Source of the DNA: Candidatus Shapirobacteria bacterium UBA2283
Lineage (GTDB): Bacteria; Patescibacteriota; Microgenomatia; UBA12405
Assembly (NCBI GenBank): GCA_002345725.1
Contig: DDWP01000020.1
Location: 1-64,000 of the forward strand
Length of the DNA: 64,000 nucleotides
Reading direction: 5' to 3'
Numbering within the stretch: the stretch's first letter is position 1; each line of letters opens with the position of its first letter. The notes under the pieces were generated by a model, which did no database searches, was not told the DNA's origin, and worked only from the letters and a program-made list of their open reading frames with translations. The translations under genes were made by a program, and so were the position numbers. This document shows positions 15,020 to 22,433 of the stretch, in pieces.

Positions 15020-15988
15020 ATGAAAAGTCCAAAAATAGTATTTATAACAATAACACTACTGACACTTCTAGCTTCATCATTTTTTGTAACAAGTGCACCC
15101 CAGAAAGAGTCGACAACCACAATTTTTACTGTTTCCAAGGCTAACCAAAAACAAACAACCGAGAGACTTGTCGAAAGTGGATATCTAAGATTTTCACTTT
15201 CTCTACCTATTGCCAGGATCATGATGTTCCGGTTTGGAACAATTGACCCAGGGGGATATAAAATTTCCAAGGGAATGAATGCTCGAGAGCTAATTGTTAA
15301 ACTGACATCAGAACCTCAATTGAAGTGGATTACTATACCCGAAGGTCTTCGTAAAGAAGAAATAGGTGAACGTCTAGCAAAAGAACTTCATTGGACCAGC
15401 GAAGAATTAGATAAATGGAATACTACCTATACAGCCATGCAATACGATTATAGGGAGGGAGTGTACTTTCCCGATACTTATCTCATACCTGTGAATGAAA
15501 ATGGACTTGATACTGCTAAGCGGATGATTAATCGTTTTAACGAAAGATTCCTAGGATACCCAGAAAAATTCACAGCAAAAAACATTAAGTGGACCACGGC
15601 TCTCACCCTTGCCTCAATTGTCCAACGTGAGGCTGCAGGATCCCACGACATGCCACTAATTGCAGGAATATTGTGGAATAGGCTTGACCAAAATAAACAA
15701 CTGGAAATTGATGCTACAGTGCAATACGCGAGAGGTAAAACAGATAAAGGCTGGTGGTCACCAATTAAAGGCAGTGACACTAGAACAATAGAGTCACCTT
15801 TTAACACATATCTTAACAAAGGTTTGCCGCCACACCCAATTTCAAATCCTGGTATGGATGCTATTGATGCGGTATTAAATCCAGAAGAAACGGACTGTAT
15901 CTACTATTTGCATGACAATGATAGGATAATTCACTGTAGCGCCTCATTCGCAGAGCATCAACTGAATATTGACCAATACCTTCGCTGA
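15020..15988 (+). CDS. mltG: MltG-like endolytic murein transglycosylase
   Basis: 322 residues. N-terminal membrane anchor (SPKIVFITITLLTLLASSFFV), LysM-like part (ANQKQTTERLVESGYLRFSL, GGYKISKGMNARELIVKL), then the YceG/MltG catalytic domain: ITIPEGLRKEEIGERLAKEL, LASIVQREAAGSHDMPLIAGILWNRL with the catalytic Glu in QREA, DATVQYARG, SPFNTYLNKGLPPHPISNPGMDAI. MltG cleaves nascent glycan strands at the membrane. ATG 15020 is preferred over an upstream TTG at 14984. Such enzymes are normally host housekeeping genes; here it lies in cargo behind a sigma factor, 103 bases after the anti-sigma-like gene. Confidence 0.88.
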   Translation: MKSPKIVFITITLLTLLASSFFVTSAPQKESTTTIFTVSKANQKQTTERLVESGYLRFSLSLPIARIMMFRFGTIDPGGYKISKGMNARELIVKLTSEPQLKWITIPEGLRKEEIGERLAKELHWTSEELDKWNTTYTAMQYDYREGVYFPDTYLIPVNENGLDTAKRMINRFNERFLGYPEKFTAKNIKWTTALTLASIVQREAAGSHDMPLIAGILWNRLDQNKQLEIDATVQYARGKTDKGWWSPIKGSDTRTIESPFNTYLNKGLPPHPISNPGMDAIDAVLNPEETDCIYYLHDNDRIIHCSASFAEHQLNIDQYLR

Positions 15989-16032
15989 TTTCCTGACTGT
16001 AGAAGCTAATAGTCACCACTAACAAACAGCAC

Positions 16033-16100
16033 TTGACATTCTCAAACTAATTTGTAATAGTTGAAGTATGAGAAGTAAGAATAGTAAGTATTTACTTATA
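16033..16100 (+). promoter_or_regulatory. Promoter with downstream operator candidate before the secreted-protein genes
   Basis: TTGACA (16033-16038) with a 16-base spacer to TAATAG (16055-16060), followed at 16083-16100 by AGTAAGTATTTACTTATA. The latter matches the palindrome beside the repressor gene (6896-6913) at 16 of 18 positions. If both bind the same repressor, these cargo genes are under lysogeny control. Confidence 0.45.
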
Positions 16101-16168
16101 CTACACACGCTTCGTTATCTCCCCCATAAGACATCCAATGATTGTTCTCAAAACTCCCTTCCTTCGAC

Positions 16169-16196
16169 AACCCAGGTTATTAGTAATAACTGGGTT
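16169..16196 (+). terminator. Hairpin terminator in the leader of the secreted-protein genes
   Basis: AACCCAGGTTATTA and TAATAACTGGGTT pair over 13 bp with a single bulged G and a one-base loop, followed by TATTTATAAATT. It lies downstream of the promoter at 16033 and 48 bases before the next start codon, so it would end an mltG transcript or act as an attenuator. It can work in both directions. Confidence 0.65.
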
Positions 16197-16244
16197 TATT
16201 TATAAATTAGTGCTTATAGAAAGGAGGTGAAAAATAAAAAAGCT

Positions 16245-17030
16245 ATGAAGTATCCAAAAAGAATGTTAGTAATTCTTCCCCTACTTGCTGTCTCCGCATT
16301 TGTCGGATTCGGTCTCGCAAAGACTGATACCGTCGGCGCACAACAAGACCCAAAACAGGAGAGGATAGAAACTCTGCAAAAGAAGTATCTAGACGCTGTC
16401 GAAAATGCTAAGACAAATGGTGAGTTCACCACGAACCAATTCGGCGAAAAAGTCTACGCTGGTAAAACAGCTGACGACCTAAAGAGTTTAGAGAAAGAGG
16501 TTGGTACCGAGATACGAGAACTGACAGCGCGTCCCGCTGAGGATAGAGCTAAGGCAGTTGAAGCCGTCAATGGATGGAATGATAAATTCCTCTATACGAT
16601 AGACAAACAGCCAAAGCAAACTCTCCAATATGCTGGTCGGTCAGGACAAGTTCAAGGCAGCAAACTCATTGGCGCAGAGCAGTACTTTTCGGAAGACTAT
16701 CAATTTACGATCGACCCGCAAACCAATAAAGTCGTTGAGATGTATTTACGTCCCAAAGAAGTTGGCGAACCGGCAGCGTTCGAAGACATGACCCCACGCT
16801 TTACTGAAGCTCAGTTAGAGCAAAAAGCCCGACAATTGATCGAGGCGCAGAACTTAGGCGTGGATCTAAACTCTTTGAAGTTCGAGAAAAACCATAAGGT
16901 AGGAACCTTTTTCTACACATGGGAAGGTGAAAAGATAGCAGACGGAGTACAACCCTCTCTTTACGTGGCATTCACGCAAGGTGGGCAACTGATCGGCTAC
17001 ATCAATGCAGGCTTTTTTGACAAACTATGA
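16245..17030 (+). CDS. Secreted or membrane-anchored protein, paralogue of the anti-sigma outer domain
   Basis: 261 residues from ATG 16245. AAGGAGGTGA at 16221-16230 lies upstream; the GTG at 16227 is inside this ribosome binding site and is rejected as start. An N-terminal hydrophobic segment (MLVILPLLAVSAFVGFGLA) is a signal peptide or anchor. The rest is soluble: a helical part (ERIETLQKKYLDAVENAKTNG) and a C-terminal domain shared with the anti-sigma-like protein (TARPAEDRAKAVEAV, DYQFTIDPQTNKVVEM, LYVAFTQGGQLIGYIN). The two-strand/helix pattern is reminiscent of PepSY-type inhibitory domains, but this is uncertain. It overlaps the next gene by 4 bases. Confidence 0.6.
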   Translation: MKYPKRMLVILPLLAVSAFVGFGLAKTDTVGAQQDPKQERIETLQKKYLDAVENAKTNGEFTTNQFGEKVYAGKTADDLKSLEKEVGTEIRELTARPAEDRAKAVEAVNGWNDKFLYTIDKQPKQTLQYAGRSGQVQGSKLIGAEQYFSEDYQFTIDPQTNKVVEMYLRPKEVGEPAAFEDMTPRFTEAQLEQKARQLIEAQNLGVDLNSLKFEKNHKVGTFFYTWEGEKIADGVQPSLYVAFTQGGQLIGYINAGFFDKL

Positions 17031-17650
17031 AAAACATATTTTCAAAAACCTTAATAGCATTGGCGGTGGTAGCAGTCATGGGCTTTACCAGCGTGAGTAG
17101 TGCATTGGCCTATGGCGATGCATCTATTTACTGCACGGGTGGTGGCTACTTTGACAAGTTCGGTCCAAGTCAATATTGGACTGAATTTACGAGTATGGGA
17201 TGGTGTAACGCCCCAGCTGGCAACAACTGGTGCGAGAATGGGCAATGTGCCCAAAACTCACCCTACAATACTGTGACTCGCAGTATGTGGAGAACCTACT
17301 CAGGGAGTCAACAGAGTAACTACGCCCGTTGGAATATGGGTAACGATGGTGGTTGGTATTACTGGTTTGCCTTTATACCCAGTAACTATGCGACTACCTC
17401 GAGGGCGCCGTATACGATTACCTACGCGGGAGGAAGCTCGTACAACTTCACTGTTAACCAGAACGCTTATTCAAACATCTGGGTAACTCCTGGTTCAAGA
17501 ACTGAGAATTTCAATCAGATCATGAACACATGGTTATCTGATGCGACGAGTGAGAGTCCGTCACAACAAATCGGTTTTGACGAAGTTCAGAAATGTTCTG
17601 AATCTGGCCAGTACAGTGCGAATTGTCCAGGCAACCATACCAGAAGGTAA
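17027..17650 (+). CDS. Secreted aromatic- and Cys-rich protein of unknown function
   Basis: 207 residues with a clear signal peptide (KTLIALAVVAVMGFTSVSSALA, likely cleavage after SALA). The mature part is rich in Trp, Tyr, Asn, Ser and Gly (MWRTYSGSQQSNYARWNMG, GGWYYWFAFIPSNY), predicted beta-rich, with six cysteines, four of them near the N-terminus (IYC, GWC, NWC, GQC) and two near the C-terminus (QKC, ANC). No family is recognised. Translationally coupled to the gene before it. It could be a surface protein, a bacteriocin-like effector or an adhesin delivered by the lysogen; none of these is shown. Confidence 0.6.
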   Translation: MKNIFSKTLIALAVVAVMGFTSVSSALAYGDASIYCTGGGYFDKFGPSQYWTEFTSMGWCNAPAGNNWCENGQCAQNSPYNTVTRSMWRTYSGSQQSNYARWNMGNDGGWYYWFAFIPSNYATTSRAPYTITYAGGSSYNFTVNQNAYSNIWVTPGSRTENFNQIMNTWLSDATSESPSQQIGFDEVQKCSESGQYSANCPGNHTRR

Positions 17651-17663
17651 TGGAGGAAGGTCA

Positions 17664-17689
17664 AGGCCAGCCCGTCAAAAGGCTGGCCT
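17664..17689 (+). terminator. GC-rich hairpin after the secreted protein gene
   Basis: AGGCCAGCC and GGCTGGCCT form a perfect 9-bp stem around CGTCAAAA, 13 bases after the stop codon. There is no T-run, so it may be a weak terminator or an mRNA 3' stabiliser. Confidence 0.5.
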
Positions 17690-17733
17690 GACCCAGCAGA
17701 GAAAGAATATTTAAACTAAAATAAAAAAGCAAT

Positions 17734-18276
17734 ATGAGAAACAAAGAGATAAACACTAAGGAGATCATCCTGATCACTCTTGCCTGCCTAGCAATGGCAG
17801 TCGGCTCATATACCTTCTTTACCCACAAAGACACTAGATTCGAAGCAGTCGACCTGACCAACCGAGCTGAAGGCAAGGAAGTTGAAGATTACTTTGTCGA
17901 GAAACTAGGTATGAACAGCACAGAAGCTAAGAAGATTGCTGATGAGGGTGTGTCGTTTTATATCACCGGGAACACCACACTTGATGCAATTGTAAGCAAT
18001 TTACACTACTACGGCCTGGTAAAGGACGAGAAAGCTTTCAGAGAGGCATTGACGAAGACTGCCGACACGCTACCTGGTAAAGAGAATGCCATCAAGGTAG
18101 GGAATAACACTATCGACATCCACGCCTACTACGGCCTAAAAAAAGGATTAACCGCTTGGCAAGTCGCAGATGTGCTACTTAATCACCCATCTTATCTGAG
18201 AGGTGAGGAATATAATTATATTTTTATGCCGGGAGAGTATTATTATGACGCTGCCCAGAAAACACCAGCACGATGA
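17734..18276 (+). CDS. Membrane-anchored protein resembling the LysM-like part of MltG, no catalytic domain
   Basis: 180 residues with an N-terminal transmembrane helix (IILITLACLAMAVGSYTFF). The outer part resembles the non-catalytic region of MltG/YceG proteins: TTLDAIVSNLHYYGLVKDEKAFREAL followed by DIHAYYGLKKGLTAWQVADVLL compares with the KISKGMNARELIVKL segment of the MltG encoded 2 kb upstream. The catalytic domain is absent. It may be a truncated relative or an independent regulator that binds peptidoglycan or MltG. The similarity is by eye and remote. Confidence 0.5.
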   Translation: MRNKEINTKEIILITLACLAMAVGSYTFFTHKDTRFEAVDLTNRAEGKEVEDYFVEKLGMNSTEAKKIADEGVSFYITGNTTLDAIVSNLHYYGLVKDEKAFREALTKTADTLPGKENAIKVGNNTIDIHAYYGLKKGLTAWQVADVLLNHPSYLRGEEYNYIFMPGEYYYDAAQKTPAR

Positions 18277-18301
18277 TGGCAAAATTTAGTAGAATACGCT
18301 T

Positions 18302-18874
18302 ATGAAGTTAAAAACATTATTAGTATTTATCGCAGTAATTATTGGCTTAGGATTTATTATCAAAAACTTCTCTAATGGCAATTCAAAACAGGTGGCCTCC
18401 CCCACGCCATTGGAGGCGGTTAAAACGACACCGGATCCGATCCTGAGCCCAACCAGAGCACTCAAGCCAAACGAGGAGTTTATCTCGCCCTTTGGTTTAT
18501 ATGTTATTGTCCCCCAGGATATGACTTTTAGAAAAGAGGTAGCAGACAATGATGGCATTATCCATAGTGTCGGGTTTTATATCGAAAATAGCAGTAAAGA
18601 TAATCCCTATATGTTGTATGGCCTCTACGAAGCCAAAACTGTTGTCACTGATCAAACCATGACAAGTGCTAAAAAAGACATGGTCCCATCGACAATCAAA
18701 GACATTACGATTGGTGGGTATAAGGGAGTCGAGGGATTAATAACCGGCGACAAGACCAGGTACATGGCTGTCATTGTCAAAGATGGTAAAAAGATCACCT
18801 TCTCAACTATTCCCCCAACCGAAGCAAACAAAGTAATCACAGATCAGCTTCTCTCCACTTTTAGCTTTCAGTGA
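18302..18874 (+). CDS. Membrane-anchored extracytoplasmic protein of unknown function
   Basis: 190 residues. N-terminal transmembrane helix (TLLVFIAVIIGLGFIIKNF), a Pro/Thr-rich spacer (VASPTPLEAVKTTPDPILSPT), then a compact domain (EEFISPFGLYVIVPQDMTFRKEV to LLSTFSF). The C-terminal pattern, ending in a helix and LLSTFSF, recalls PsbP-like small domains frequent in these bacteria, but this is weak. It is the last plus-strand gene of the envelope cargo and is convergent with the defence operon. Confidence 0.5.
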   Translation: MKLKTLLVFIAVIIGLGFIIKNFSNGNSKQVASPTPLEAVKTTPDPILSPTRALKPNEEFISPFGLYVIVPQDMTFRKEVADNDGIIHSVGFYIENSSKDNPYMLYGLYEAKTVVTDQTMTSAKKDMVPSTIKDITIGGYKGVEGLITGDKTRYMAVIVKDGKKITFSTIPPTEANKVITDQLLSTFSFQ

Positions 18875-18884
18875 GGTAGACAAA

Positions 18885-19424
18885 TCACTCTAATTGTCTA
18901 ATCGACCACTTGCTACTATTTTCTGGTTGCCAGGTAATCCATATTTCCTGAAAATATCTATCAAAATAACCATCCATTTTGAATGGGGTGTATCTTGTAG
19001 AAAAGGATTCAACATCAGAGTTTGTTAGTAAGGGGCTATGAAGATTGCAAAGTAGAAGGATTTCTCCCGTAAAACCATCATAGCTTTTCTTATTTAACTT
19101 CTCTAATTTTTTTGCTATCTCAAGTTCTAAATTTTCAAATGTTACTAGTTTAAACTCAGGTCTTTCATTATTTACTTTTCCTCGTGCATCATTCCACATT
19201 TTGCGAGCCTGGTATTGATTGTCGTAAGCACCAACTAATTCAATAGCGGTGTTGTCACTGCAAATACAATCAGGCTCTTTTTTACTAGGATCACCCAACC
19301 TTGTGAAGCATAGATCGCTTTTATTTAGATCGTTATATAAGGTCAAGAAGCGTATTGAAGCTGCTTCTTCATGAGCTGATTTGAGTTGTGTATTTATCAT
19401 TACTCTATAAGCTAATTTATCCAT
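18885..19424 (-). CDS. Unknown protein at the end of the defence operon, possibly nuclease-like
   Basis: 179 residues, soluble. The segment KKEPDCICSDNTAIELVGAY has the spacing of a PD-(D/E)xK core (acidic, then E-hydrophobic) and a helical segment precedes it (SAHEEAASIRFLTLY). No family is recognised. It follows the small membrane protein by 3 bases and is the last gene of the minus-strand operon. A restriction-like nuclease role is possible from motif and neighbours but not established. Confidence 0.45.
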   Translation of the reverse strand: MDKLAYRVMINTQLKSAHEEAASIRFLTLYNDLNKSDLCFTRLGDPSKKEPDCICSDNTAIELVGAYDNQYQARKMWNDARGKVNNERPEFKLVTFENLELEIAKKLEKLNKKSYDGFTGEILLLCNLHSPLLTNSDVESFSTRYTPFKMDGYFDRYFQEIWITWQPENSSKWSIRQLE

Positions 19425-19427
19425 ACT

Positions 19428-19709
19428 CTAAAACTTCTTACTTAGCCAATATATGATTAATCCAACAATTGAAGCGGCAACAATCTCCTTAATGAATTTG
19501 CCGATCCACCCAATGACCACCCTGATTTTCTGAAAAAGGAACTGCTTGTGAATATATAGGATGTCCGCATATTGCATCCTTTGCCAGTTCGTCAAATAAC
19601 TTCTTCTAGCTCTCAAAAATAAAACATCATGCTCGGGTAATTTTTCACCTGCATTTAGTCTTAACAGGATCTTATCAAAAATGGTTTGGGCTTCTGGATT
19701 CATTGTCAT
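19428..19709 (-). CDS. 93-residue membrane protein in the defence operon
   Basis: Soluble N-terminal half (EAQTIFDKILLRLNAGEKLPEHDVLFLRARR) and a C-terminal transmembrane helix (IKEIVAASIVGLIIYWLS) preceded by an amphipathic stretch (FQKIRVVIGWIGKFI). A second in-frame ATG lies at 19703. No family is recognised. Gene spacing (7 bases to the nuclease gene, 3 bases to the last gene) places it in the operon. Small membrane effectors are common in defence systems, so an effector role is conceivable. Confidence 0.5.
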   Translation of the reverse strand: MTMNPEAQTIFDKILLRLNAGEKLPEHDVLFLRARRSYLTNWQRMQYADILYIHKQFLFQKIRVVIGWIGKFIKEIVAASIVGLIIYWLSKKF

Positions 19710-19716
19710 AATTGTT

Positions 19717-20478
19717 TCACTTATGTTGTCCTAAAGATTTGATCGCATTGTTATACAGGCAATAGTCACAGTCCTGTCCCTGCTCTGGGTATTCGTCTGA
19801 TTGTAGGCACTTGTGAGCCTCTGTAATGACACCTTCGACCCATGAATCATCACCAACGTAGGGAATTAAGGTAATATCAAATTCAAGCTTGCTGTCGAAC
19901 GCTTTTCTGTCTAGCTGTCCATTACAATAAACAAAATAGCCAGTAGAAGAAACCTTATAGCCATTTTTACGTAGTAGCCATTGATACACCTCCATTTGAC
20001 GTTTATAGCCATCTTGCCACTCTTTATTTAACTCAGTAATCTCTTCACTTTTTGAAGTCGACTTATAGTCAACAATAATATATTCGCCTTGAGAGTTTTG
20101 CCAAAGATCATCAATGGCTCCAAAAATCAGGAGGTTGGTGGGTTTATGTAAATACTGGATACCAGTAAAATTATGCCGCCATTTTTCTAGATCAGCATGA
20201 GCAACAGGTCTTGCATCAACTCCGTATTTTTCAATTAATGGGTGTTTAGTACCATTGGCACGGTGAATGTCGAACTCTAGCTTGAGTAAATGGTCCACTG
20301 CGGAGTTGAGAGCAAAAGGGAAGCCTGGTGGACGTGCCACGCCTAAACGACGATCAAAATAAAAACAGCGTGGGCAATTTATAAAAAGATCAATTTTTGA
20401 TCGGGACAGTTTAAACGGCTCGGATGAGTTTGGATCATATAGCCCTTTGGTTCGTTGTGAGTTATAGTATTGAGACAT
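19717..20478 (-). CDS. Cas4/RecB-like PD-(D/E)XK nuclease with Cys cluster
   Basis: 253 residues. Catalytic core: GAIDDLW (Asp123) and IIVDYKST (Asp137, Lys139), then the helix QMEVYQWLL (161-169), as in Cas4, AddB and RecB nuclease domains. Two Cys pairs, CPRC (35, 38) and CDYC (237, 240), flank the core and could hold a 4Fe-4S cluster. It lies 14 bases downstream of the UvrD-like helicase, so helicase and nuclease are likely partners, as RecB-type nuclease and helicase domains are in AddAB. No cas1 or cas2 is present. Confidence 0.8.
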   Translation of the reverse strand: MSQYYNSQRTKGLYDPNSSEPFKLSRSKIDLFINCPRCFYFDRRLGVARPPGFPFALNSAVDHLLKLEFDIHRANGTKHPLIEKYGVDARPVAHADLEKWRHNFTGIQYLHKPTNLLIFGAIDDLWQNSQGEYIIVDYKSTSKSEEITELNKEWQDGYKRQMEVYQWLLRKNGYKVSSTGYFVYCNGQLDRKAFDSKLEFDITLIPYVGDDSWVEGVITEAHKCLQSDEYPEQGQDCDYCLYNNAIKSLGQHK

Positions 20479-20492
20479 AATTAATCAATCAA

Positions 20493-22433
20493 TTATATTT
20501 TTAGGAACGGGTATTGTTTATTCTGATTCTTAATTATATATAAATTCTTTCTAGGTCTCGTTATCATAACGTATAATTTATTCAGTTCCTGGATATAATC
20601 ATAAATTTCACCTATGTTAGCCTGGTATGTTTTCCCCCAGAAAATTGCACTGTGTAGTCCATAATTCGATTTATGTGGCAAGTCTTCAATTTTTTGGACA
20701 ATCACCTGTTCGTATTCTAACCCTTTAATTTTATGTATATATTTGATCTCAAAAGTAAGTTTTTCTGTATTTGATCTGGTAATGTACTGCAGAAAGCCCT
20801 CGAGCTTTGGTTCTGTGATGCCAGTGAGCGAATCCATTTTGTCTGATTCGGAAATTGAAACAAAAACAGATTGTTGATTTTGATTTAAACTCAAGTTTGA
20901 TTTTAGACTTGACACTAACCGCTCACTGAATGAAACAAATTCGTCAAAAATAGGCTTGTCTACGTCCAACGAAATTGACAAATCCGTGGAGTCTACCGTG
21001 ATGCGAAGCAAAGCATTATTGGATATTTCGTAGTTTAATTTATCGAATGTTAATGACTGGAGCGAATAAACATATTTCTCTAAGGCTTTGGGGTATTTTA
21101 AACGGTTGTTATAAAAGTCATATTTCAAGACTAGATATTTAATGAACAATGAAAAGTACTTAAACCCATATTTGTCTTCATAGTCTTTATAAATTTCTGA
21201 GTATAAGCTAAAGTTATTTCCACTATCAGTTGTGTCGTGTAGTTTATATTGTTTGTATACATCGATAGAATTGAACCTATTTATTCCGATACAGCATACC
21301 TCTTCGTTTAGTAGTTCATTAAATTTTAGATTAACAATTTCGCTGACTGAAGAAATTGTGGATTTGATAATGACCTTGCCATCACCACCACTTCCTTGTA
21401 AATCATCAGATATCTCTAGATCATCTAGATATCCGACGATTTCCTGATTGTTCAGGTTTTGAATGGGTCCGGATCTTTTTATTTGGTTTAAAACTTCGTT
21501 ATAGTTTTTTCTTGCGAAATTAAAAACTTCATTTGAACATCTATGAGTTTTTTCTAACTTAATTTCACAGTCAGCATTTTTATGTAATTTGTTAAAGAAT
21601 GCCTTCATATCATACATACTTCTCGGATTCGCTCCTGCGAAGCCATATATTGATTGATTTGGATCGCCAACCATGAACCACTTTACCTCATTTTTCTTTT
21701 CACCACGGCTTGCACTTAGTTCCTCAATTATCTTGCACTGTATCTCAGAAACGTCTTGAAACTCATCGATAAAAATCCAATCGATAGATCTATTAAGTGC
21801 CCTTCTGACAATACGGTTCTCTTGGATAATAAACAGGGAGAGAAGGTTAATTAGGTTAAAATCAATTAGTTTTTGTGTGCTTAGGAAATTTAGATACGAT
21901 GCGATAGTGGGTATTTCATGAGCATTGCTAACTGGTTTCCAACTTCCATTAACCAATTTCAAGTTATAATAAATTTTTCCACTCTCAAGAATCTTATTAA
22001 TTTCTGACTCCTCGATGTTGTGTTTTTTCAGGTGGTCAATCAATAATTGCCCATGCTCTTGAAAGTTAAAAATCGTTTTATAAGGTCTCAAACCTTTGCT
22101 ACTTTTATACAAATAGGAAAATGGTTGTAAAACGTATTGCAAACAGAAACTGTGAAACGTAAGAAACTCAACTTTAGTTAATAATTCAGGCTTAAGTATT
22201 TTAGAGCAACTATCTTCAAGATCCTCCACATTAACATTGGTATAAGAAATACAACAAATTTTATTAATATGGGGATTATCTAACAACAAATTCTTTATCT
22301 TTAAGGTGAGGATTGTAGTTTTTCCACTACCAGGTAGAGCTCTCACAAGAGTGTCTTGATCGCGTTCAATAATTTCGATTTGTTTTGGTGATAAATCAAA
22401 ATCTATGCCAAGTTTTATTTTGTAATTAACCAT
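20493..22433 (-). CDS. UvrD/Rep-like helicase (GajB-like)
   Basis: 646-residue superfamily 1A helicase. N-terminal Q-motif region LSPKQIEII, Walker A ALPGSGKTT (32-40), motif Ia with ISYTN, motif II FIDEFQD (222-227 region), motif III VGDPNQSIYGFAGA, motif IV region with KTHRCSNEVFNFA, motif V KIKGLEYEQVIV and motif VI KLYVMITRPRKNLYI. Its start lies inside the end of the OLD-like gene (19-base overlap). This OLD/UvrD pair is the Gabija arrangement, although both proteins are longer than typical GajA (about 580) and GajB (about 490). Confidence 0.88.
   Translation of the reverse strand: MVNYKIKLGIDFDLSPKQIEIIERDQDTLVRALPGSGKTTILTLKIKNLLLDNPHINKICCISYTNVNVEDLEDSCSKILKPELLTKVEFLTFHSFCLQYVLQPFSYLYKSSKGLRPYKTIFNFQEHGQLLIDHLKKHNIEESEINKILESGKIYYNLKLVNGSWKPVSNAHEIPTIASYLNFLSTQKLIDFNLINLLSLFIIQENRIVRRALNRSIDWIFIDEFQDVSEIQCKIIEELSASRGEKKNEVKWFMVGDPNQSIYGFAGANPRSMYDMKAFFNKLHKNADCEIKLEKTHRCSNEVFNFARKNYNEVLNQIKRSGPIQNLNNQEIVGYLDDLEISDDLQGSGGDGKVIIKSTISSVSEIVNLKFNELLNEEVCCIGINRFNSIDVYKQYKLHDTTDSGNNFSLYSEIYKDYEDKYGFKYFSLFIKYLVLKYDFYNNRLKYPKALEKYVYSLQSLTFDKLNYEISNNALLRITVDSTDLSISLDVDKPIFDEFVSFSERLVSSLKSNLSLNQNQQSVFVSISESDKMDSLTGITEPKLEGFLQYITRSNTEKLTFEIKYIHKIKGLEYEQVIVQKIEDLPHKSNYGLHSAIFWGKTYQANIGEIYDYIQELNKLYVMITRPRKNLYIIKNQNKQYPFLKI

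Noticed and set aside
19717..20478. CRISPR Cas4 component
   Set aside because: Cas4-like motifs are present, but there is no repeat array and no cas1 or cas2 in the window; the neighbour is a UvrD-like helicase.
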